From: Aquibium pacificus
GTDB lineage: Bacteria > Pseudomonadota > Alphaproteobacteria > Rhizobiales > Rhizobiaceae
DNA length: 64,000 bases
Direction: 5' to 3'
NCBI RefSeq assembly: GCF_040839445.1
Contig: NZ_JBDPGJ010000004.1
Location: 372,001 to 436,000, forward strand
The translations under genes and the position numbers were made by a program. The notes beneath the pieces are model-generated. The model worked only from the letters and a program-made list of their open reading frames with translations, was not told the origin of the DNA and ran no database searches. Shown piece by piece: positions 50,549-60,734 of the stretch. Every line of letters starts with the position of its first letter. Position 1 is the stretch's first letter.

Positions 50549-51319
50549 TCAGACGCTGCCGGCGTCGACGATCATGGTCTGCGCCGTCATCATTCGCGAT
50601 GCCGAGGAGGCCAGGAACAGGCAGGGACCCACCATGTCGTCGGGCTGGATCTCCTCCTTGAGGCACTGCCGGTCGATATGCGCCTTCAGACCTGTTTCCG
50701 TCACCCACAGCGCCCGCTGCCGTTCCGTCAGCACCCATCCCGGCGCAATGGCGTTCACGCGAATTCCGAATGGACCGAGCGCGCCCGCCAACCCCTTGGT
50801 CAGGCCGACCACCCCGGCCTTCGCCGCAGTGTAGGAGGGGTATCCGCCGCCGTTGATCATGAAAGCGGTCGAGGTGAAGTTGACGATCGACCCGCGTCGC
50901 GCCTCCTTCATTCCCGGCACCACGGCCTGGGCGGCGAAGAACTGGTGCCTGAGGTTGATCGCCTGGTTCTCATCCCAGAACTCCGGCGTCACCTCTTCGA
51001 TCGTGTGTCTGTTGTCGACCGCGGCATTGTTGACGAGGACGGAGACGGGGCCGTTCTCGATCTCGGCCTTGCGGACGGCTTCCTTCAGAGCGTCGACGTC
51101 GCGCAGGTCGGCATGCAGGAACAGCGGTTCGCGGCCGGTCTCTTCCTCCAGCCGGCGGCACAGATCGCGGCTCGCCCGGTCGGCGATGTCGATGAAGGCA
51201 ACGCGGGAACCCTGGCGAATGAAACCCGTCGTCAGGCAGGCGCCGATCCCCGTGCCGCCGCCGGTGATCAGCACCGATGCCTCCTCGAGGTCGGGATACT
51301 GCGCGGAACCGTCCATCAT
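50549..51319 (-). CDS. Short-chain dehydrogenase, probable aldose 1-dehydrogenase
   Basis: A 256-residue SDR starting MMDGSAQYPDLEEASVLITG (ATG 51319, GGAGAGGG upstream). Cofactor motif TGGGTGIGACL, then NNAAVDNRH; catalytic residues in NFTSTAFMINGGGYPSYTAAKAG. It resembles L-arabinose and D-galactose 1-dehydrogenases, and the SMP-30 lactonase in the same operon supports that. Substrate not proven. Confidence 0.88.
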   Translation of the reverse strand: MMDGSAQYPDLEEASVLITGGGTGIGACLTTGFIRQGSRVAFIDIADRASRDLCRRLEEETGREPLFLHADLRDVDALKEAVRKAEIENGPVSVLVNNAAVDNRHTIEEVTPEFWDENQAINLRHQFFAAQAVVPGMKEARRGSIVNFTSTAFMINGGGYPSYTAAKAGVVGLTKGLAGALGPFGIRVNAIAPGWVLTERQRALWVTETGLKAHIDRQCLKEEIQPDDMVGPCLFLASSASRMMTAQTMIVDAGSV

Positions 51320-51415
51320 CCCTCTCCTTCCCCAGCCGCCATGTATGGGAAAACCGGCGCCCGGAGGCAATGCGTCGGAGCGAGATTTCTCGTCGGCGAC
51401 TTAGGGAGCTTGCGG

Positions 51416-52759
51416 TCAGACGATCGCCTGGCGCTGCCCGATCCGGTTTCCGAGGCCGAACAATGCCGTCTCCGCGTCGACCGGCCTGCCGAAATAGTAG
51501 CCCTGCCCGCTGGGACAGCCGAATTCGAGAAGGCGCGCGGCCTGGGCTTCGTCCTCTATGCCTTCGGCCACGACGTCCATGTTGAGACCCTCGCACATCG
51601 CCAGGATCGCCCGGACGATGTGCTCGGAGGCGCGGTCGGTCAGGATGGAGGCGACGAAGGCCTGATCGATCTTGATCTTGTCGAAGTGGAATTCGCGCAG
51701 CCGTCCGAGACTCGACTGGCCGGTGCCGAAATCGTCGAGCGCGATGCGGATGCCGTACGACCGGAGTTCCTGCATGATCTTCTCCGCCGAGGCGGGGTCC
51801 GACATCACGCCCGTTTCGGTGATCTCGATCTCGAGCCGGCGCGGATCGAGGCCGGACCGCGAGAGAATGGTCATGATCTGATTGCAGGTGTTCTGGTCGA
51901 CCAGCTGGGAGGGAGAGAGATTGAACGAAAGGAAGACGCTCTCCGGCCACTGGCGGGCCGCTAGCGTCGCCTTGCGCAGGAGGAGTTGCGACAGCTGCCC
52001 GATGATGCCGCGCTCTTCGGCGATCGGAATGAACACGCCGGGCGACACGGAGCCGAGGTCGCCGTCCGTCCAGCGCGCCAGCGCCTCGAAACCGATGATG
52101 CGGCGCGAGGCGAGGTCGACGATCGGCTGGAAGTGCGGCTCGACTTCGCCGGCCGAGACCGCGCGGCGCAGCGCCTGCTCGATGCGGGTGACGCGCTTTG
52201 CCGCTTCCTCCATGTCCTGCGTGTAGACGACCACCAGCCCGCGGCCGCTTCGCTTGGCGTGGTAGAGGGCGGTTTCGGCCTTGCGGATCAGGTCGTCGGC
52301 GCTCTCGTTTCCGACGAAGAAAAGGGAGCATCCGACCGATGCGGAGAGCCGGGCGCTGCGCTCGCCGAGATCATAGGGCGCGGAGAGAATCTCGATCAGC
52401 ATGCGTGCCTGTTCAGCCGCCGCCGCCTCGCTGAACGTCATGGGAAGCAGGAAAGCGAACTCGTCCGCCCCGATGCGGGTGACCGTTGAATGCCTGTCCA
52501 TCGCCGCATGCAGGCGGAGCGCGACCTGCAGCAATATCTCGTCGCCTGACGCTCTGCCGAAAAGATCGTTGATCGGCTTGAAGCCGTCGAGATCGATGAT
52601 GCCGATGGCAAACGGAGCCGGATCGTCCTCGCGTTCGGCGATCAGGCGTTTCACCTTGGTGACGAACCGGCGGTTGTTGCCCAGGCCCGTCAACGGATCT
52701 GTGTAGGCGAGGTCTCCCTGTTCCCCCGGCCTGTCTGTGTTGCGCATGGGTCCGTTCAT
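51416..52759 (-). CDS. GGDEF-EAL protein with degenerate GGDEF
   Basis: A 447-residue cytoplasmic protein with no sensor domain. In the GGDEF half the metal part IIDLDGFKPINDLFG is present but the signature reads RIGADEF, with Ala for the second Gly, so cyclase activity is doubtful. The EAL half has all catalytic residues: EALARW, FNLSPSQLV, EIEITETGVM, ALDDFGTGQSSL, KIKIDQAFV and VVAEGIED, so it should hydrolyse cyclic di-GMP. The GGDEF half may bind GTP as a control site. It is divergent from gshB. Confidence 0.93.
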   Translation of the reverse strand: MNGPMRNTDRPGEQGDLAYTDPLTGLGNNRRFVTKVKRLIAEREDDPAPFAIGIIDLDGFKPINDLFGRASGDEILLQVALRLHAAMDRHSTVTRIGADEFAFLLPMTFSEAAAAEQARMLIEILSAPYDLGERSARLSASVGCSLFFVGNESADDLIRKAETALYHAKRSGRGLVVVYTQDMEEAAKRVTRIEQALRRAVSAGEVEPHFQPIVDLASRRIIGFEALARWTDGDLGSVSPGVFIPIAEERGIIGQLSQLLLRKATLAARQWPESVFLSFNLSPSQLVDQNTCNQIMTILSRSGLDPRRLEIEITETGVMSDPASAEKIMQELRSYGIRIALDDFGTGQSSLGRLREFHFDKIKIDQAFVASILTDRASEHIVRAILAMCEGLNMDVVAEGIEDEAQAARLLEFGCPSGQGYYFGRPVDAETALFGLGNRIGQRQAIV

Positions 52760-52990
52760 TGTTGTTCTGGTGATTTAGCCCCGGCTTACTCAACCTAATA
52801 TCGAGCAAAAGCGTTTAGGAAGGGTGTCCCTTCGGCAACGCCCGGAGGTAGCCTATGGAATGAGGAGGCGACGGTCGACCGCGAGTGCCGTGAACGCCCG
52901 CTGGTCCATTCGAAACTGCCGGCCGGAGATTGGCAGCCCGGTGCGTTTTCGATAGATGCCATCTTCCTTTCGAAGTTCCGGAGAACCGAG

Positions 52991-53932
52991 ATGCCGCTCA
53001 GGATAGCCGTGCAGATGGACCACGTCGCGACGCTGACGATCGCGGGCGACACCACGTTCGCGCTGTCGCTGGAAGCGCAGCGGCGCGGCCACGAACTCTA
53101 CCACTATACCCCCGACCGCCTGACCATGCGCGGCGGCAAGGCCTTCGCCCGGGCCGAGCCGATGACTGTCAAGGATGTCAAGGGGGACCACTATGCGCTC
53201 GGGGAGCCCGTGCGCCTCGATCTTTCGGAAATCGACGTGGTGCTGCTGCGCCAGGACCCGCCCTTCGACATGAACTACATCACCACGACTCACATGTTGG
53301 AGCGCGTCCACCCGAAGACCCTGGTGGTCAACGATCCCGCCTGGGTGCGCAATAGCCCGGAGAAGATCTTCGTCACCGAGTTTCCCGATCTGATGCCGGA
53401 GACGTTGATCACCAAGGATGCCGCCGAGGTGGCGGCCTTTCGCAAGGAGTTCGGCGACATCATCGTCAAACCGCTCTACGGCAATGGCGGCGCCGGCATC
53501 TTCCATCTTGCCGAGGCCGACAGGAATCTCGCATCGCTGCTCGAGATGTTCGGACAGATGTTCCGCGAACCCTACATCGTGCAGCGATACCTCAAGGAAG
53601 TGCGAAAGGGCGACAAGCGCATCATCCTGATCGACGGCGAGCCCGTCGGCGCCATCAACCGCGTGCCTGCCGAGCACGATTCCCGCTCCAACATGCATGT
53701 CGGCGGCCGCGCCGAGGCGACGGAACTGACCGACCGCGAACGCGAGATCTGCGCCCGCATCGGACCTTCGCTTCGGGAACGGGGCTTCATCCTCGTCGGG
53801 ATCGACGTGATCGGCGACTATCTGACCGAGATCAACGTCACGTCGCCGACCGGCGTGCGCGAGGTCCAGCGCTTCGGTGGCGCCGACATCGCGTCCCTGT
53901 TCTGGGACGCGGTGGAATCGAAGCGGGCGTAG
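52991..53932 (+). CDS. gshB: Glutathione synthase
   Basis: A 313-residue ATP-grasp ligase joining gamma-glutamylcysteine and glycine. Features: MPLRIAVQMDHVATLTIAGD start, LRQDPPFDMNYITTTHML, VNDPAWVRNSPEKIFVTEFP, IIVKPLYGNGGAGIF (ATP glycine loop), VRKGDKRIILIDGEPVGAINR and TEINVTSPTGVREVQRF (Mg ligand Asn). Length is normal. It lies 230 bases from the divergent GGDEF-EAL gene. Confidence 0.97.
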   Translation: MPLRIAVQMDHVATLTIAGDTTFALSLEAQRRGHELYHYTPDRLTMRGGKAFARAEPMTVKDVKGDHYALGEPVRLDLSEIDVVLLRQDPPFDMNYITTTHMLERVHPKTLVVNDPAWVRNSPEKIFVTEFPDLMPETLITKDAAEVAAFRKEFGDIIVKPLYGNGGAGIFHLAEADRNLASLLEMFGQMFREPYIVQRYLKEVRKGDKRIILIDGEPVGAINRVPAEHDSRSNMHVGGRAEATELTDREREICARIGPSLRERGFILVGIDVIGDYLTEINVTSPTGVREVQRFGGADIASLFWDAVESKRA

Positions 53933-54084
53933 TCTCGACCGCGCCTGGCGGCCTCGGGCGGCTCGCCGGCGGCGCGCCCCGGACGTTGGTTCCGGCCGTT
54001 CCCGTTCGAGGGTCCTCGCAACAGCGAACCGATAGACTTCGCGACGGCTGCGCGCGTGCCTGCGCATGCGCCGATCGACCAATT

Positions 54085-54128
54085 GTTCTCCAAATGTTCT
54101 TGTCACGACGAAATGGTTGTGCTTAGCT
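54085..54128 (+). promoter_or_regulatory. LexA SOS box and promoter of comM
   Basis: GTTC (54085-54088), 7 bases, GTTC (54096-54099) is the direct-repeat SOS box of alphaproteobacterial LexA. It abuts a -35 box TTGTCA (54100-54105), 17 bases from a -10-like TTAGCT (54123-54128). A LexA dimer here would occlude RNA polymerase. comM is reported as an SOS gene in several alphaproteobacteria. Confidence 0.8.
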
Positions 54129-54193
54129 GGAACAACTCCTTTATGGCGTACCTGCCTGCCTTCGTGCGCAAAAGGTCGGAAGAGGGGACGAGG

Positions 54194-55732
54194 ATGGTTT
54201 CACGCGTCAGCACCATCGCCTTCCAGGGCATAGAGGCCGTGCCCGTCGACGTGCAGGTGATGGTCGCGCCGGGCAAGATCGGCATGCACATCGTCGGCCT
54301 GCCGGACAAAGCGGTGGCCGAGAGCCGCGAGCGGGTCCAGGCCGCGCTGCACGCCTCCGGCCTGTCGATGCCCCCGAAGAAGGTGACGGTCAATCTCGCC
54401 CCGGCCGACCTGCCGAAGGAGGGCAGCCACTACGATCTTCCGATCGCGCTCAGCCTCATGGCCGCGCTTGGCGCCATTCCCGGCGACGCGCTCGGCGGTT
54501 TCGTCGTTCTCGGCGAACTGTCGCTCGACGGGACCATCGCGGCCGTCGCCGGCGCCCTGCCGGCGGCGATCGGCGCGAACGCGATGGGCAAGGGCCTGAT
54601 CTGCCCGCATGCGTCGGGACCGGAGGCCGCCTGGGCCGGGGCCGATGTCGAGATCCTCGCGCCGCGCAGCCTGATCGCGGTCGCCAACCACTTTCGCGGG
54701 ACGCAGGTGCTTTCCCGGCCAGAGGCCAGGATCAGGGAGCCGGCCACCAACCTTCCGGACCTCGCGGACATCAAGGGGCAGGAGAGCGCCAAGCGTGCGC
54801 TCGAAGTGGCGGCGGCCGGGGGTCATAATCTTCTGATGAGCGGTCCGCCGGGATCGGGCAAGTCGATGCTGGCGCAGCGCCTGCCGTCGATCCTGCCGCC
54901 GCTGTCGCCGGAGGAACTGCTCGAGGTGTCCATGATCGCCTCGATCGCCGGCGAACTCACCGGCGGCAAGCTGTCGGACCGGCGGCCGTTCCGCTCGCCG
55001 CATCATTCGGCGTCAATGGCAGCCATGGTCGGCGGCGGCTTGAGGGTGCGACCGGGCGAGGCCTCGCTTGCCCATCATGGCGTGCTCTTCCTCGACGAAC
55101 TGCCTGAGTTCGCCGCGCCGGTGCTGGATTCGCTGCGCCAGCCGCTGGAGACGGGGGAATGCGTCATCGCGCGCGCCAACACCCGTGTGTCCTATCCGTC
55201 GCGGATACAGCTCGTGGCGGCGATGAACCCGTGCCGGTGCGGCATGGCGGGCGAACCGGGATATCGCTGCGCCCGCGGTCCGCGCTGCCAAAGCGACTAT
55301 CAGGCACGGATTTCGGGGCCGCTCCTCGATCGCATCGATCTGAGAATCGACGTTCCCGCGGTCTCTGCCGCCGACCTCATTCGTCCGTCCCGTGCCGAAA
55401 CCAGCGCGGTCGTCGCCGCTCGGGTCGCTGCCGCGCGCACCATCCAGCGGGAGCGCTTCGCCTCGCGCGGCCTGCCCGGCATCACGACGAACGCGCATTG
55501 TGGACCCGCGCTGATCGAGGACGTCGCGGCGCCGGATGCCGCGGGCCTGGCGCTGCTGCGCGATGCCAGTGAGAAACTGGGGTTCTCTGCCCGCGCCTAT
55601 CATCGCATTTTGAAGGTCGCGCGCACGCTGGCCGACCTGGACGGCCTCGAAACGGTCGGGCGCATCCATCTCGCCGAAGCGATCTCCTACCGTGTCGGGG
55701 CGGAAGCCGCCGCCGCGCGCGCCGCGGCGTAA
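54194..55732 (+). CDS. comM: YifB/ComM family AAA ATPase (Mg chelatase-like)
   Basis: A 512-residue protein: N-terminal ChlI-like fold (STIAFQGIEAVPVDVQVMVA, GLPDKAVAESRERVQAAL), then the AAA domain with Walker A SGPPGSGKSML, Walker B GVLFLDELPEF, the zinc-like CRCGMAGEPGYRCARGPRC segment and a C-terminal helical domain (GFSARAYHRILKVARTLADL). ComM is a branch-migration helicase that integrates single-stranded DNA during natural transformation and recombination. The ATG at 54194 (MVSRVSTIAF) is the family start. SOS control is indicated by the box upstream. Confidence 0.95.
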   Translation: MVSRVSTIAFQGIEAVPVDVQVMVAPGKIGMHIVGLPDKAVAESRERVQAALHASGLSMPPKKVTVNLAPADLPKEGSHYDLPIALSLMAALGAIPGDALGGFVVLGELSLDGTIAAVAGALPAAIGANAMGKGLICPHASGPEAAWAGADVEILAPRSLIAVANHFRGTQVLSRPEARIREPATNLPDLADIKGQESAKRALEVAAAGGHNLLMSGPPGSGKSMLAQRLPSILPPLSPEELLEVSMIASIAGELTGGKLSDRRPFRSPHHSASMAAMVGGGLRVRPGEASLAHHGVLFLDELPEFAAPVLDSLRQPLETGECVIARANTRVSYPSRIQLVAAMNPCRCGMAGEPGYRCARGPRCQSDYQARISGPLLDRIDLRIDVPAVSAADLIRPSRAETSAVVAARVAAARTIQRERFASRGLPGITTNAHCGPALIEDVAAPDAAGLALLRDASEKLGFSARAYHRILKVARTLADLDGLETVGRIHLAEAISYRVGAEAAAARAAA

Positions 55733-55856
55733 TCAGGGGCGAGGTACGATACGCGGTGCTTTGCAGTGGCTGGCCGTCGGTCGGCCCACGGTCCGCGCGG
55801 GAAGCAGGCACCTGCGCGGCACGCTACGACCCCCGGCTGCGGAGCGGATCGCGCGG

Positions 55857-56477
55857 TCAGTTGCGGACCGAGCCCACCATCAGGGTGTTGTCGTCGCGCA
55901 GGCTGACCCATCGCCCGGTATGCGTGCTCGCCTGGCGCTTCAGATACCGGTATCCGGTCTGTTCCCAGGCCTTCACCGTGTCCGACAGGTTGTCGAGGAT
56001 GTAGTCGCCCTTGTCGGTTCTGACCGTTAGGACCGCGTGACCTTCGCCATCGCGCTTGCGGACGACGGTGATGAGCAGATCGGAGAGCGGAATTCCCCCC
56101 CTGAAGAGCCGTCGGCGCTTTTCGAGGACGTAGTCCTCGCAATCCCCCATGCCGCTTGTCGGAAAGGCCCAGACTTCGTCCTTGCCGAAGATGTCCTTGT
56201 CGGACATCGGCTTGATGGCGCTATTGACCTCGACGTTCACCTTGGAAATCCGGGTCCAGACTGCCTTGTTCAGGACGAGCGGACCGGCATCAGGTCCGGC
56301 GATGGAACATTCCGCGGGATTGGCCCTGCAGAACTCGTAATGACCGATCGGCTGGGATGTCAGCCCTCCCGTACCGATGGACCCCGCCAGTGCGGTACCG
56401 GTTGCAGCGAGGACAAGTGCAGCGCCTGCGCCTGTCAACGAAGCGATCGCGCTTGAAAGCAGTCTGTTGAGACCCAT
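55857..56477 (-). CDS. Transglutaminase-like cysteine proteinase (BTLCP family)
   Basis: A 206-residue secreted protein starting MGLNRLLSSAIASLTGAGAA; a signal or anchor covers the first ~30 residues. The catalytic triad is in GMGDCEDYVLEKRR (Cys), GEGHAVLTVRTDKGDYILDN (His and Asp). The family is common in alphaproteobacteria; relatives of LapG process surface adhesins in response to cyclic di-GMP, but BTLCP members are only distantly related. Its target is unknown. The frame continues 24 codons upstream without support. Confidence 0.88.
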   Translation of the reverse strand: MGLNRLLSSAIASLTGAGAALVLAATGTALAGSIGTGGLTSQPIGHYEFCRANPAECSIAGPDAGPLVLNKAVWTRISKVNVEVNSAIKPMSDKDIFGKDEVWAFPTSGMGDCEDYVLEKRRRLFRGGIPLSDLLITVVRKRDGEGHAVLTVRTDKGDYILDNLSDTVKAWEQTGYRYLKRQASTHTGRWVSLRDDNTLMVGSVRN

Positions 56478-56750
56478 CCGTCTCTGTTCCCCAAACCCGC
56501 CTTTGTCTTTTGTTAAGAAAACGTAAAGGGGGGTAGTGATTCGTGTCAATCGGGAAAATCTCGTGATCGGCGCGTATGGTTATCCGACGTAACATTACGG
56601 CAACAGGTTCAGGAGACGAGGCGGCCGCCGGCCACGCAGGGATTTCGACGCGCGTCGCGTTCTCGCGCATACTGCGCGGCGGGCCGCAAGTCCTTGATCC
56701 TGCTTACTACCTGTCTTGAAAAACCGGTCCCCGCGCGCTGACCCGGGATG

Positions 56751-57184
<434 letters not shown>

Positions 57185-57188
<4 letters not shown>

Positions 57189-57853
57189 TCCTGCCAGACC
57201 AGTACCTGTTCGGACGGCTTGCGCGAAATGTCGGGCACGGTCGCGCGCTCGGCCGGATAGCCGACGACGAGAAGAATCACCGCCTTCTCATGGTCGGGGC
57301 GGCCGCAGATCTCGTTGAGGAAGCCCATCGGCGACGGGGTATGGGTCAGCGTCGCGAGCCCGGCACCGTGCAGGGCCGCGATGAGGAAGCCCGAGGCGAT
57401 ACCGACGGATTCCGGCACGTAGTAGTGCTTGATGCGCCGACCGTCCGCCGTGGTTCCGTAGCGCTGCGCGAAGATCGCGATCAGCCACGGCGCGGTTTCT
57501 AGGAACGGCTTGTTCTCGTCGGTCCCGAGCGGCGCAAGCGCTTCCAGCCATTCGCCGGACGCGCGTCCGGCGTAGAAGCCGCGCTCCTCCTCCTCGGCCG
57601 CCTCACGGATGCGCCGCTTCGTTGCCGGATCCGAAATGCACACGAAGGTCCACGGCTGCTGGTTCGCGCCGGAAGGGGCCGTCGCGGCCGTCATCACGCA
57701 ATCCTCGATCACCTCCCGCGCCACCGGCCGGTCCGAGAAGTCGCGCACCGTGCGGCGGCGGCTCATCAGAGCCCGAAAAGCCATGGCGCGGCGCGCCATC
57801 TCCGCCGCCTCGACATGCTCGAAGTCGAGCAGAACCTCGCTTTTCCTGTCCAT
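57185..57853 (-). CDS. Nitroreductase family protein (iodotyrosine deiodinase-like)
   Basis: A 222-residue FMN enzyme. FMN-binding segments: RALMSRRRTVRDFSDRPV, TAPSGANQQPWTFVCISDP, ESVGIASGFLIAALHGAGLATLTHTPSPM and VILLVVGYPAERATVP. The ATG at 57853 is preferred over one six codons upstream because GGGAGAG precedes it at the right distance. The subgroup is close to iodotyrosine deiodinase/BluB-like enzymes; the substrate is unknown. Confidence 0.9.
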
Positions 57854-57930
57854 CGCGCTCTCCCGGTGCATCCCACGCCCCTACGTCATAGGGCATGCGA
57901 ACACCACGGCACCGGTTTGCCCCGTCCCGC

Positions 57931-57962
57931 GAAAAAAGAAAAGACCCGGCCGAAGCCGGGTC
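57931..57962 (-). terminator. Rho-independent terminator of pckA
   Basis: On the minus strand GACCCGGC and GCCGGGTC form a perfect 8-base stem with a TTCG tetraloop (57943-57962), followed at once by TTTTCTTTTTT (57942-57932). It starts 31 bases after the pckA stop. Confidence 0.92.
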
Positions 57963-57992
57963 CGTATCGTGTCGCTGGTTCCGCGGAAGCGC

Positions 57993-59603
<1,611 letters not shown>

Positions 59604-59986
59604 TGTTCCCTTCTCCCTGGCTTTGAAATGAACGCTTGTGCCATCGACGACTTGCGGGATGAGGGATTCATTCGCAGGCGTCCCATTCGGTCACAAACAG
59701 AAAAGCCTTTTTATTTCAAATCTTTAATCGATTTAAAGATTTAAAAATTTTCTAAATCGTTTAAAGCAACCGGACCGAACCCTAAGTGAACGCAATTCGC
59801 GCCTCCTCGTTTGGTGCAGAGAGACCCCGGTCGATGGCGGACCTGCCGGGGCTCGGACCGGCCGGTTTTCAAGGAGCCGGGTGTGACACGGGAAGTCATC
59901 TGTGCCACATTTTGTACCTAATTTGTCCGCCTATAACCCTTTCCGTCAGCAGGAAGGGACGCCGGCGCATGAGGGAACCGCTTGAT
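59604..59986. other. Intergenic region between divergent pckA and chvI
   Basis: About 380 bases without a gene. The part at 59700-59770 is markedly AT-rich and holds the palindrome described separately; the part at 59880-59970 next to chvI is ordinary. Short open frames here have no supporting features. Promoters for both genes must lie in this stretch. Confidence 0.6.
59718..59742. promoter_or_regulatory. 25-base palindrome in the AT-rich pckA promoter region
   Basis: AAATCTTTAA (59718-59727) and TTAAAGATTT (59733-59742) are perfect 10-base arms around TCGAT. A weaker related site (TAAA-TCG-TTTA, 59753-59763) lies 29 bases away. They sit 115-160 bases upstream of pckA. In Sinorhizobium pckA is controlled by the LacI-family regulator PckR; whether this is its site is inference. 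Confidence 0.6.
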
Positions 59987-60688
59987 ATGGCAACGATCGC
60001 ACTCGTCGACGACGACCGGAATATCCTGACCTCCGTCTCGATCGCACTGGAATCGGAAGGCTACCGCGTGGAAACCTACACGGATGGGGCTTCCGCTCTG
60101 GAGGGCTTTGCCGCGCGTCCGCCCAACCTCGCCGTGCTCGACATCAAGATGCCGCGCATGGACGGAATGGAACTGCTGCGCCGACTGCGCCAGAAGAGCG
60201 ACCTTCCGGTGATCTTCCTGACGTCCAAGGACGACGAGATAGACGAACTCTTCGGTCTCAAGATGGGCGCCGACGACTTTATCCGGAAGCCGTTCTCGCA
60301 ACGCCTTCTGGTCGAGCGCGTGAAGGCGGTGCTGCGTCGCGCCAGCGCCCGGGAGGCGGCAGCCAAATCGCCGACCCAGCAGAGCAAGTCCCTCGAAAGG
60401 GGCCAGCTCGTAATGGACCAGGAGCGCCATACCTGCACCTGGAAGGGCGAACCGGTGACGCTTACGGTGACCGAGTTCCTGATCCTCCATTCGCTGGCGC
60501 AGCGGCCGGGCGTGGTCAAGAGCCGCGATTCTCTCATGGATTCGGCCTATGACGAGCAGGTCTACGTCGACGACCGGACCATTGACAGCCACATCAAGAG
60601 GCTGAGAAAGAAGTTCAAGTCCGTCGATGACGAATTCGACATGATCGAAACGCTCTATGGGGTGGGCTATCGCTTCCGCGAGGCCTAG
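59987..60688 (+). CDS. chvI: Two-component response regulator ChvI
   Basis: A 233-residue OmpR/PhoB-type regulator. Receiver: IALVDDDRNILTSVSIALES, phospho-acceptor in LAVLDIKMPRMDG, FLTSKDD and FIRKPFS. The DNA-binding winged helix ends with VYVDDRTIDSHIKRLRKKFK and YGVGYRFREA. With ChvG it answers acid and host contact in rhizobia and Agrobacterium and is needed for symbiosis or virulence. The start is set at MATIALVDDD; an ATG six codons earlier (59969) is also possible. Confidence 0.95.
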   Translation: MATIALVDDDRNILTSVSIALESEGYRVETYTDGASALEGFAARPPNLAVLDIKMPRMDGMELLRRLRQKSDLPVIFLTSKDDEIDELFGLKMGADDFIRKPFSQRLLVERVKAVLRRASAREAAAKSPTQQSKSLERGQLVMDQERHTCTWKGEPVTLTVTEFLILHSLAQRPGVVKSRDSLMDSAYDEQVYVDDRTIDSHIKRLRKKFKSVDDEFDMIETLYGVGYRFREA

Positions 60689-60734
60689 ACGCGATCCGCT
60701 CCAGCCGAGCGTCGGGAACGGTGTCCGGCAGTCC

